This document shows, one piece after another, positions 7,201 through 13,509 of a stretch of DNA of 14,006 bases. Numbering within the stretch: the first letter of the stretch is position 1; each line of letters begins with the position of its first letter. Origin of the DNA: Accumulibacter sp. GTDB taxonomy: Bacteria > Pseudomonadota > Gammaproteobacteria > Burkholderiales > Rhodocyclaceae. The position numbers were made by a program, and so were the translations under genes. The notes beneath the pieces are model-generated. The model was not told the DNA's origin. It ran no database searches and was given only the letters and a program-made list of their open reading frames with translations. The stretch spans positions 1 to 14,006 of the forward strand of contig JAIRZC010000032.1 of the NCBI GenBank assembly GCA_031267455.1, written 5' to 3'.

Positions 7201-7215
7201 GGTAGATTTTCTACC
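7201..7215. repeat. Perfect inverted repeat at the right cassette edge
   Basis: GGTAGATTTTCTACC, a 6-bp stem with a 3-base loop, lies between the cassette promoter and the intein C-half start. It overlaps the in-frame stop TAG (7203-7205) that closes the C-half frame upstream. It could be an insertion remnant, operator or mRNA hairpin before the C-half gene. Confidence 0.4.
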
Positions 7216-7229
7216 AGAAAGTGTTTGCA

Positions 7230-7376
7230 ATGAAGCTGTTGACTTCCTCGATCACCCCCTTCGCTCCGCGCTTCATTACCGGTATCTTCCCGGATGGTGA
7301 GGAAGAGGCGCAATGTATCCGTATCGCGCACCCGTCCCGGATGTATGTCACGGATGACTTGATTCCCACGCACAAC
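7230..7376 (+). other. Intein (Hint) C-terminal half
   Basis: Residues from ATG 7230 read MKLLTSSITPFAPRFITGIF, then GEEEAQCIRIAHPSRMYVTD and DLIPTHN followed by Thr. This is a clear match to intein blocks F and G: Cys in block F (AQC), penultimate His-Asn and +1 Thr. With Trp in the N-half it completes the Trp-Cys-Thr triad of class 3 inteins. At 49 residues it has the size of a natural split-intein C fragment. The last intein residue is Asn at 7374-7376, and the C-extein begins TYATEDAAK. Confidence 0.8.
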
Positions 7377-10300
7377 ACGTATGCGACAGAGGACGCGGCG
7401 AAGGACGCGGTCTTTCAGCAGGCGGCGGACGAATCGAGCGAGATTCCGAGCTTTGCCGAAACGGAGAAGGCTTACGGCGGAAAAAGGTCTTATCAGAAGG
7501 CAAAGTCCGCGAAGAAGACGAAGCTCAATTACCGACAGTGGATACAGGTCAGAACACCCGAGTTCAAGAACTGGTTCGGCGATTGGGAGGCGGCGCGAGG
7601 TGTCCGGAAGCTGGACAAAACAAAAGCGGCGAATCTGGACGGCGTGACGCCCGCTTCTGACCAAAAAGCCGTAGAAGCGTTGTTCAAGGGATTCGGCCCG
7701 GTCAAGAACACGGAAGACGGTCGTTCGGTTACTTTTCCGGTCGGCATGGCTGGAAAGATCGTCCGGCACAAGGGCTTTGACGTCAAACGGATCGCCGGGG
7801 CGTTCGATAAACTCTTCGCGAACGCTGTTCCAATGGGGTCAGAACTTGAGGAGAGAAGAGAAGGACACAAAGCGCATCCGGAAATTTCCGCCTACCATCA
7901 CTACGTCAGTAAGTTTGAGCAGGATGGCCAAGCGTACTATGTTCGCTTCTCCGTACAAGAGATGACAGCGAAAGAAGGGCAGCCGGGGAGAAACTTGGCG
8001 CACTCTTCTTTTGTTTCCGAAGTCGCTGTATACGAACAAGGCGCGAACCCTGAATCTGCCGGGGGCCGGGTTATTGACCCGGTCTTAACAGAGGGTGCCG
8101 CGCCTGTTGATCGCAAGTTAGCACAATGGCTCGAAAAAGGCAACCCCGCCACCGTCTCCAAGGTGGTCGACCCGGAGACGGGGGAACCGAAGGTGGTGTA
8201 TCACGGGACAGACGCGGAGTTTAGCCGGTTCATGAAGAAGTACGGCGGCAGAAGCGGTTCAGACGATGGGAAGCTGGGTTTCTTTTTTACCGATAACAGA
8301 GAGGTTGCAACGGATTACGCGGGCAGGAGCATGAAGGACGGATCGCCGCTCCCCTCCGGGCGCGTCATGGAAACCTTCCTCCGCATCAAAGAACCTGCCG
8401 CCTACGATCTTCGCGGGACCGGCGCTATCGGGGCAATGGCGCTCAAGCCACATATTCGCCTCGCGAAAAAAGAAGGACTCGATGGCATTATTTTCAAAAA
8501 CCTGAAAGACCCCGGTGGAGTTATATTTGGAACGCATGCGCCTAGCACCATCATAATCGCCTTTGCCCCCAATCAGATCAAATCGGCGACGGGCAACACC
8601 GGTGAATTCTCACCGAAGAACGATGAAATCTACCGGCAGGACGCGGAAGAGAACGGCCTTCGGCGGGCCAAAGCGCGGTTGCTGCGAATCGGGAAAACCA
8701 TTCGGGAGGGGCATCAAATCTCGAATGAACCCATTGATCTGGGAAAGACGCCGGAAGTCCTGACGCGGCTGGGGGTTCCGCAATTGCCGATGCGGATTCC
8801 CGATCCGAAGAAGCTCTTTCAGATCGTCGGGAAGGAAGGAGAAGGACGGCACGGCATCGACCCGGAAACGCTTTCCGAGGTGCCGGAGGCCCTGCATCAT
8901 CCGCTGGCGGTGTTTTCCTCGCGGACGCAGGACAATGCGTTCGTGATCGTGATGGAATTGAAAGATGGCGAAGGAAGACCTGTCGTCGCCGCGCTTCATG
9001 CCAACGCGCGTCAGGGACGAATGGAAATCAACCGGATATCGTCGATCTACGGAAAGGACAGCGCCGCCCGGATTTTTGGGCAGTGGGCCAAGGAAGGACT
9101 GTTGAAGTATCTGGACAAAAGCAAGCCCGAAGCGCTCCAGTCCGCCGGGCTCCAATTGCCCATGGAGGGAACGACATCGGGCTTGCCGAAGACTATAGCG
9201 CAGACCGGGAATAAAGACAAGGGCGACGTCTTCAATCAGGACGCGTTGCCCGCTGCCTCGGTCGATCCCTCGCCTTCTCCGTCGTCTCCGTCGCTTCCGT
9301 TCTCGCCGCCGGTGAAGTGGAACTATGTCCTTCCGGACGAGAAACTTGCCGCGAGGCTGGATTCGCTCCAGTTCGACTATCAGGATCGGTTTGTCGATAT
9401 GAAGCACATTATCGAGGCGATCCGGAAGACCGGCAAGGCGATTCGCGAGGAATTCAACCCTTATGCCGAAGAATCGACGATGCAGGGCCGCGTGATGCGG
9501 CGTATCAAGACCTTCAAACTGAACGAAGAAAAGCCGATTTTCGATTCGCTGGAAAAAATCGGCGTCTCGCTTCAAGACTTCCATACCTTCCTTCACGCGC
9601 GGCACGCGCCGGAGAGGAACGCGGAGATGAAGCGGCGAAATCCGGGTAAGGCAGAACTCGACGCGAGGATCAAGAAGGCGGAAGCAAAACTTCAGTCGGC
9701 GCTTATCGAAGACCGAAAAGACGACGCGACGCGGATTGAAGAGGAAATCGAAGACCTGAAGGCGATCGAAGCCTTTACGGGGACGGAAGACGAGCGCGCC
9801 ATGCTTTCGGGAATGAGCGATGAGGAGGCGAAGTCGATTCTCGAAAAATGGAAAAAGAGCGAGCACGCTTCGGAAATGGATCGGCTCGGGAACGCGGTCG
9901 ATCAGATCGTTCGCGGAACGCTCGACGAGATGCGCTTGGCCGGGCTGGAGACCGAAGAGACGTTGATCCGGATTGAAGGAATGTATAAGCACTACGTTCC
10001 CTTGCAGCGCGACCTTTCGAACGTTTTGGGCGATGAGGCGCTCGCCGGGGATGGGACGGGCCGAAGTCTCGGGAACGTGAAGGGGTCGAGCTTTAAACGC
10101 GCGACGGGTTCTTTGCGCAAGGTGGAGAATATCTTTGCGCAACTTGTCGCGGCGCGGGAAGCGGTGATCGTTCGCGGGGAAAAGAATCAGGTGATGCAGG
10201 CGTTGTATGGGCTGGTTCTCGATAATCCGAATCCGGAATTCTGGATGACGATCAAGCCCGGAACGCCGGCGGTGGCGGTCCGGAAGAAGCTGAGGGCTTC

Positions 10301-11801
10301 AGGAGCGGAGGCAAAGGATATTGCGGCGCTGGCGGGTCAGATGACGGTGCGCGTGCTCGATCCGGAAACGGGAACGGTGCGGACGGTGCTGAATCCGTAT
10401 TGGAAGAAGCTCGATAACGTGACGACGTTCCGCTTGAACGGGGAAGACCGGCTGATTGTGTTTAACCGGACGAACGATGCGGCGCTGCGTCTGGCGCAAA
10501 TACTCAACGGGTCGCACGCTTCGTATAAGCCCGCCCATGATCTCATAACCGCGATCGGGAAGGTGACGCGCTGGGCGGGTGGGGTGAATACGACGTTTAA
10601 CCCGATCTTCGGGATCACGAATTTTGAGCGCGATATTCAGTCGGCGCTCCTGAATCTTTCGAGCACGGAGTTGGGCGAGGATTGGGGGAAGCAGTCTTAT
10701 GAGGTCGCGAAGACGGTTCCGGCGTCGGTGCGCGCGCTGTGGCGTGAGGCGCGGGGCAAGGGGAATACGGGCGAGATGGCGACGTATGTTCAGGAATTCT
10801 TCACGTCGGGCGCGGTGACGGGTTATCGGGAAATGTTTTCGACGATTGAGGAGCGCGTCAAAGCGATCGAGAATGAAATGCTCGGAAAAGGTCTCCGGAA
10901 TATGCGGGGCGCGAAACAACTGCTCGACCTTGTGTCGGATTATAACGGGTCGATCGAGAACGGGACGCGCCTTTCGGTATTCATCGCGGCGCGTAAGAAG
11001 GGTCTGTCAACACGACGGGCGGCGGTGATTGCGAAGGATATTACGGTGAATTTCAACCGGCGGGGCGCAAAGACCGGACCGGCGGCAATGCTGTATATGT
11101 TCTTTAACGCGCGGGTACAGAGCGCGGAACGGACACTGCGAACACTCAGGGGACGACATGGGAAGAAGATCATCGCGGGAATGATGGTGGGAGCAGAAGA
11201 AGTCAAAGCCTCCTCCGGCTTGTCGCTATCCTTTTCCATCCCTGAGCAAAAAAAACAGCCGTGGCCTTCGGTTGCCTTTACACATACTATTCCTTCTCCG
11301 CTGTTTGAGAGCCTGTCAATGAATACATCGAATTTTGCGCGAAGGGGCGGCGATTCGGAAGAGGGTCAAACATCGGATCCAAGGAGAGATTTGAAGCGAA
11401 AACTCGAAGCGAGTATGAGACTACCTGCGCTTCTGCAGAAACTGGCGGAGTGGACGGGATACAAACACGGCTCAACCATGGGGAATTCAAGACAACAATC
11501 CATTAAATGCCTACAAAAATGCCTACTACGAGAACGATGTTCAGGGCCTTGTTTCGCATTTCAGTTCTTCGCACAGAGCTTGCCACGCCGAGAGTTTCAA
11601 GGCGTCTTCGGCGCAGTTTGCGACGACTCGATCAAAAAACTGTTTGCGCTCGGTTTCATCATCCACCCCGACACGGGGGGCATCCCCGCGCAGGGAACCG
11701 CGACGGGCGTTTTCGTTGCGCACGCGGCGAAGCTCAGCGTCGTAACGAGCGCGAGCGCCCGCGCGTATTGCGTCGATCTGTTTTTCATAGGTACTCCGTA
11801 G
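7230..11801 (+). CDS. Giant phage polyvalent protein, C-terminal part, starting with an intein C-half
   Basis: The frame opens after TAG 7203-7205; GTG 7221 or ATG 7230 could start it. ATG is preferred, though its upstream AGAAAG is a weak ribosome site. Numbered from 7221, order seen: intein C-half (4-52), AYGGKRSYQKAK and TPEFKNWFGDWE (84-124), an LPD3-like domain (about 157-277), a second ADP-ribosyltransferase-like domain starting VVYHGTDAEFSRF (327-460), a MuF-C-like domain (about 490-647), a Pro/Ser linker, and an LPD38-like region (about 704-1313) including ARHAPERN and NTTFNPIFGITNFERD. After IIAGMMV (near 11190) family-like sequence is lost, and from 11541 the frame is antisense to Rz, so the true end is uncertain. 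If the intein splices, this part joins the first ORF into a chain above 3300 aa. Confidence 0.8.
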   Translation: MKLLTSSITPFAPRFITGIFPDGEEEAQCIRIAHPSRMYVTDDLIPTHNTYATEDAAKDAVFQQAADESSEIPSFAETEKAYGGKRSYQKAKSAKKTKLNYRQWIQVRTPEFKNWFGDWEAARGVRKLDKTKAANLDGVTPASDQKAVEALFKGFGPVKNTEDGRSVTFPVGMAGKIVRHKGFDVKRIAGAFDKLFANAVPMGSELEERREGHKAHPEISAYHHYVSKFEQDGQAYYVRFSVQEMTAKEGQPGRNLAHSSFVSEVAVYEQGANPESAGGRVIDPVLTEGAAPVDRKLAQWLEKGNPATVSKVVDPETGEPKVVYHGTDAEFSRFMKKYGGRSGSDDGKLGFFFTDNREVATDYAGRSMKDGSPLPSGRVMETFLRIKEPAAYDLRGTGAIGAMALKPHIRLAKKEGLDGIIFKNLKDPGGVIFGTHAPSTIIIAFAPNQIKSATGNTGEFSPKNDEIYRQDAEENGLRRAKARLLRIGKTIREGHQISNEPIDLGKTPEVLTRLGVPQLPMRIPDPKKLFQIVGKEGEGRHGIDPETLSEVPEALHHPLAVFSSRTQDNAFVIVMELKDGEGRPVVAALHANARQGRMEINRISSIYGKDSAARIFGQWAKEGLLKYLDKSKPEALQSAGLQLPMEGTTSGLPKTIAQTGNKDKGDVFNQDALPAASVDPSPSPSSPSLPFSPPVKWNYVLPDEKLAARLDSLQFDYQDRFVDMKHIIEAIRKTGKAIREEFNPYAEESTMQGRVMRRIKTFKLNEEKPIFDSLEKIGVSLQDFHTFLHARHAPERNAEMKRRNPGKAELDARIKKAEAKLQSALIEDRKDDATRIEEEIEDLKAIEAFTGTEDERAMLSGMSDEEAKSILEKWKKSEHASEMDRLGNAVDQIVRGTLDEMRLAGLETEETLIRIEGMYKHYVPLQRDLSNVLGDEALAGDGTGRSLGNVKGSSFKRATGSLRKVENIFAQLVAAREAVIVRGEKNQVMQALYGLVLDNPNPEFWMTIKPGTPAVAVRKKLRASGAEAKDIAALAGQMTVRVLDPETGTVRTVLNPYWKKLDNVTTFRLNGEDRLIVFNRTNDAALRLAQILNGSHASYKPAHDLITAIGKVTRWAGGVNTTFNPIFGITNFERDIQSALLNLSSTELGEDWGKQSYEVAKTVPASVRALWREARGKGNTGEMATYVQEFFTSGAVTGYREMFSTIEERVKAIENEMLGKGLRNMRGAKQLLDLVSDYNGSIENGTRLSVFIAARKKGLSTRRAAVIAKDITVNFNRRGAKTGPAAMLYMFFNARVQSAERTLRTLRGRHGKKIIAGMMVGAEEVKASSGLSLSFSIPEQKKQPWPSVAFTHTIPSPLFESLSMNTSNFARRGGDSEEGQTSDPRRDLKRKLEASMRLPALLQKLAEWTGYKHGSTMGNSRQQSIKCLQKCLLRERCSGPCFAFQFFAQSLPRREFQGVFGAVCDDSIKKLFALGFIIHPDTGGIPAQGTATGVFVAHAAKLSVVTSASARAYCVDLFFIGTP
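11248..11274 (-). terminator. Weak Rho-independent terminator for the lysis operon
   Basis: On the minus strand CAACCG, a 7-base loop, then CGGCTG form a 6-bp stem with one A-C mismatch, followed by eight T. It lies about 270 bases beyond the Rz stop, in the direction of lysis-operon transcription, and inside the degraded 3' end of the convergent gene. Confidence 0.35.
11309..11506 (+). pseudogene. Orphan coding-like fragment, alternative frame, in the degraded 3' region
   Basis: A 65-codon frame from just after TGA 11306-11308 to TAA 11504-11506 reads EPVNEYIEFCAKGRRFGRGS, then KERFEAKTRSEYETTC and HGEFKTTIH. The residue mix looks like a real globular protein, unlike the overlapping long frame, but it has no start codon. 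It may be a relic of the original C-terminus of the polyvalent protein or of a lost neighbouring gene. The family was not recognised. Confidence 0.25.
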
Positions 11802-11993
11802 CTCGGTTAAATTTTCCTCATGCGCGGCTTTGATTTCTGCTTGTTCTTTCCGCGCTTTCTCGCCTTCGACCTGTACCGTTGCCCGATACGCCGTGAACTC
11901 GGAGACATTGGAGCGGTACATCCACCCGAGGATCAGCAACGCCGCCACGAGCGACGCGGACACACCGGCGAGGAATTTATCGATGGTCGGCAT
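11541..11993 (-). CDS. Rz: Rz-like inner-membrane spanin
   Basis: 150 aa, ATG 11993, with ACGGAG six bases upstream. An N-terminal transmembrane anchor covers about residues 6-24 (LAGVSASLVAALLILGWMY), followed by a periplasmic coiled coil rich in Glu, Lys, Arg and Ala (about 35-95), and a C-terminal part with three Cys. This is the i-spanin layout: it pairs through the periplasm with the lipoprotein Rz1 to fuse inner and outer membranes in the last step of lysis. Rz1 is nested inside in another frame, which strongly supports the call. It is last in the lysis operon, and its start overlaps the preceding gene by 17 bases. Its 3' end converges on the giant plus-strand gene. Confidence 0.88.
   Translation of the reverse strand: MPTIDKFLAGVSASLVAALLILGWMYRSNVSEFTAYRATVQVEGEKARKEQAEIKAAHEENLTELRSTYEKQIDAIRAGARARYDAELRRVRNENARRGSLRGDAPRVGVDDETERKQFFDRVVANCAEDALKLSAWQALCEELKCETRP
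11597..11788 (-). CDS. Rz1: Rz1-like outer-membrane spanin lipoprotein, nested in Rz
   Basis: 63 aa from ATG 11788, with ACGGAG and a five-base spacer upstream, wholly inside Rz in a different frame. Residues 1-22 are a lipoprotein signal: MKNRSTQY, a hydrophobic core, then the lipobox LSFAAC. The mature protein begins at that Cys and is short and rich in Pro and Ala (CATKTPVAVPCAGMPPVSG), as usual for o-spanins. It should be lipid-anchored in the outer membrane and bind the Rz C-terminus. The embedded layout is the classic lambda-type arrangement. Confidence 0.85.
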   Translation of the reverse strand: MKNRSTQYARALALVTTLSFAACATKTPVAVPCAGMPPVSGWMMKPSANSFLIESSQTAPKTP

Positions 11994-12177
11994 CTAAATC
12001 TCCGTTGCAAAACTCCATCACCAAGGAGGCGTCGACCCGGTGCCTGATCTCGGCGGCGGATTGATACGCCTGATACTCCCCCAACAGGTCGGTGTATTTG
12101 ACCGTCGACACTGCGAGCAGCACGGCGAAAAACGCGCTCATCGCCGCGAAGAAGTTACGGAGCGTGAGGTGCTTCAT
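11977..12177 (-). CDS. Small single-pass membrane protein of the lysis operon
   Basis: 66 aa, ATG 12177, two bases after the stop of the upstream gene; no separate ribosome site is visible, so translational coupling is likely. Residues about 8-25 (RNFFAAMSAFFAVLLAVSTV) form one hydrophobic segment after a basic start; the rest is soluble and helical. The 3' end overlaps the start of Rz by 17 bases. Its place between endolysin and spanins suggests a lysis accessory role, for example an antiholin-like or second holin-like protein, but the family was not recognised. Confidence 0.65.
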   Translation of the reverse strand: MKHLTLRNFFAAMSAFFAVLLAVSTVKYTDLLGEYQAYQSAAEIRHRVDASLVMEFCNGDLDADHR

Positions 12178-12179
12178 GG

Positions 12180-12449
12180 TTAGAGCGTGATGTTGCCTAG
12201 CATGGCCCCGCCTAGCGTAACGACGGCAGGCGTGTCGGCAGATGGGTAGGTGGCAGGCGTAAGCTGACCAATACGGGTATCAAGCACCGCCATATAAATA
12301 TTCATGGCATTTCGTTGCATATCGAGCAACCGTTGCTGGCGCATTTCGGGCTGACCATATACCGGATTGGCGATGAAATCATTCAAGCGATTGAGCCTCG
12401 ATTCAAGCTCGGCACGTTCGGACGTAAGTTCTTTATAAAGCACCGACAT
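12180..12449 (-). CDS. Acb2/Tad1 hairpin-domain-like protein (DUF7681-like), candidate anti-defence sponge
   Basis: 89 aa, ATG 12449, with GGAGG six bases upstream inside the end of the endolysin gene. It has a two-helix hairpin: helix 1 ELTSERAELESRLNRLNDFI, a loop, helix 2 with QQRLLDMQRNAMNIYMAVLD then TRI. The spacing E-R-x-x-L-x-x-x-L-x-x-L-x-x-F and Q-x-x-x-M-x-x-Y-x-x-x-L-x-x-R-I matches the Acb2/Tad1 hairpin family. Members of that family sequester cyclic nucleotide or cADPR signals of CBASS and Thoeris; many others in the family are untested. The last 24 residues form an extra Pro/Gly/Thr tail ending TLGGAMLGNITL that could be a beta hairpin. It sits in the lysis operon, not in an early region. 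Confidence 0.55.
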   Translation of the reverse strand: MSVLYKELTSERAELESRLNRLNDFIANPVYGQPEMRQQRLLDMQRNAMNIYMAVLDTRIGQLTPATYPSADTPAVVTLGGAMLGNITL

Positions 12450-12450
12450 A

Positions 12451-12870
12451 TCATTCCTCCAGTTGTTTACCCGCCTGAAAATCCTTGAGCGTCAATCCGC
12501 CGGTGTACTGACAGTGCGCAAGCTCTTTGAAGGTCGTCCAGCGTCCGGCCCATTCGAGGCCGACCGATTCGGCGATCTTTCCGCATCTCGCAAAGAGCGC
12601 GGTATCGTTCCAGTCGATTTTTCCGTTTTTCATCGGCGCAAAGTCGAACGCGACGCGGTAGTTATGCATAGACTGTCCCGCTTTCGCGTTCGTCACACGT
12701 TTACCGGGTTTCGTGCGCCCTTGCGCATAGAGCGCGTTTTGCGCCTCGGCGTCGCGGTACGTCGAGGTAATGCGTATCTCGATGTTTTCCTTGGCGCACG
12801 CTTCAAGAAAGGCTTTGGCCTTGGCTTTCACCACGGGACGCAGGTCTTCGAGACTTCGGCTATCGATCAT
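12451..12870 (-). CDS. Endolysin, L-alanyl-D-glutamate peptidase (M15 family)
   Basis: 139 aa, ATG 12870, whose start overlaps the preceding small gene by 11 bases. The single catalytic domain has the M15/VanY-like motifs: STYRDAEAQNALYAQGR (36-52), SMHNYRVAFDF with zinc ligands His69 and Asp76, GLEW with the likely catalytic Glu106, and His119 in ELAHCQ as third ligand. Such enzymes cut the L-Ala-D-Glu bond of the peptidoglycan stem. There is no signal peptide or transmembrane segment, so export should depend on the holin encoded two genes upstream. The length is normal for T5 Lys-like phage endolysins. The stop is one base before the next gene's stop-to-start overlap region. Confidence 0.9.
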   Translation of the reverse strand: MIDSRSLEDLRPVVKAKAKAFLEACAKENIEIRITSTYRDAEAQNALYAQGRTKPGKRVTNAKAGQSMHNYRVAFDFAPMKNGKIDWNDTALFARCGKIAESVGLEWAGRWTTFKELAHCQYTGGLTLKDFQAGKQLEE

Positions 12871-12988
12871 GACGTTTATTCCGACGTGCTAACTCCATTT
12901 CTTCTTGCCGAACTTTTACGATGTACTTCTGACGCTTAGTCAGGCCTTTGCTTTTCAGTTTTTTGCTTTTCAGTTTTTTGCTCTTCAT
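12860..12988 (-). CDS. Lys/Arg-rich 42-aa protein of the lysis operon
   Basis: From ATG 12988, with AGGAG three bases upstream in the 3' end of the holin gene; the ATGA overlaps the holin stop. The stop is TAG 12860-12862, inside the endolysin start region. The product is highly basic: MKSKKLKSKKLKSKGLTKRQ, then YIVKVRQEEMELARRNKRHD. G/C-biased third codon positions, a good ribosome site and exact fit between two genes support it as real. It may bind nucleic acid or membranes, or act mainly to couple translation from holin to endolysin. Not recognised as a known family. Confidence 0.65.
   Translation of the reverse strand: MKSKKLKSKKLKSKGLTKRQKYIVKVRQEEMELARRNKRHDR
12951..12980 (-). repeat. 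Two perfect tandem 15-bp copies in the Lys-rich gene
   Basis: CTTTTCAGTTTTTTG occurs twice in a row on the plus strand, encoding two KKLKS units on the minus strand. Being a multiple of three, its copy number can change without breaking the gene. Confidence 0.85.
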
Positions 12989-13488
12989 TTCTCCTCTTCC
13001 TTCCCCTCGGCTATCTCACTCAGTTTCCCCGTCGCCCGCTTACGAAGTTTTTCGATCAGTGCCTTGGCCAGCGGATGCACGGGTAAGCCCAGCTTCTCGG
13101 CGGACTTTAAAATCGATGCCGCCTCGGTCAGCACGAGCACAAAAATAAACCAGTCGATCAGCGGGAATGAATGCCCGGTCAGCCCGATCAGCATGACGGT
13201 GATCACGCCGCATACCAGTATCGTGAGCATGTGCGTCAGCGCTTTCACGATCCAGCCGTAGAGTTTCGCGCGTGAGAACGAGTCAGTCTTGAGCGCGTGC
13301 GCGACGCCAAAGACGAGGTCGATCACGGACAGCGCGAACCAGGTCTCGAAGAATCCCCAATTCCCGCCGAAGTAGGTCGAAAACGCAGCAGGAACGCTCG
13401 CGACAAGCGCTTTAAACTTGATCCCGGAAAACACCCCGGCGAGGTGATAACTCATCTCGCCGCCGACATCCGAGAATTTATACGCCAT
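12985..13488 (-). CDS. Phage holin (phage_holin_4_1-like)
   Basis: 167 aa from ATG 13488 (MAYKFSDVGG), chosen because AGGTGA stands a few bases upstream; an in-frame ATG at 13506 has no good ribosome site. Hydrophobic segments: about residues 24-45 (LVASVPAAFSTYFGG into GFFETWFALSVIDLVFGVAH), LTHMLTILVCGVITVMLIGL, and WFIFVLVLTEAASILKSAEKLG, with a charged helical C-terminus (LRKRATGKLSEIAEGKEEEK). The pattern of two or three transmembrane helices and the LTEAASILKSAEKLG ending matches the holin_4_1 / toxin-secretion holin family. It would form inner-membrane holes that release the endolysin. The downstream small gene overlaps its stop. Confidence 0.85.
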   Translation of the reverse strand: MAYKFSDVGGEMSYHLAGVFSGIKFKALVASVPAAFSTYFGGNWGFFETWFALSVIDLVFGVAHALKTDSFSRAKLYGWIVKALTHMLTILVCGVITVMLIGLTGHSFPLIDWFIFVLVLTEAASILKSAEKLGLPVHPLAKALIEKLRKRATGKLSEIAEGKEEEK

Positions 13489-13509
13489 ATCGTCACCTGC
13501 GTTCATGGG

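Noticed and set aside
5846-7300. 484-codon plus-strand ORF spanning the whole intein-splitting cassette
   Set aside because: It is the antisense shadow of the toxin, antitoxin and DUF5678-like genes, its composition is unlike a globular protein, and the minus-strand genes show overlaps, a ribosome site and family motifs.
5584-7376. Homing endonuclease inside the intein
   Set aside because: No LAGLIDADG, HNH or GIY-YIG pattern was found on either strand between the two intein halves.
8610-10142. 510-codon minus-strand ORF
   Set aside because: It lies entirely antisense to the MuF-C-like and LPD38-like regions, is Arg/Leu-rich filler, and has no motif or operon context. GC-rich genes often give long antisense frames.
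10299-10919. 206-codon minus-strand ORF
   Set aside because: Antisense to the conserved LPD38-like region and highly Arg/Pro-rich, with no ribosome site of note.
11287-11490. 67-codon minus-strand ORF between the lysis operon and its terminator
   Set aside because: It begins only at a TTG, has no ribosome site, and the peptide looks random. A lysis-operon gene here cannot be excluded but is not supported.
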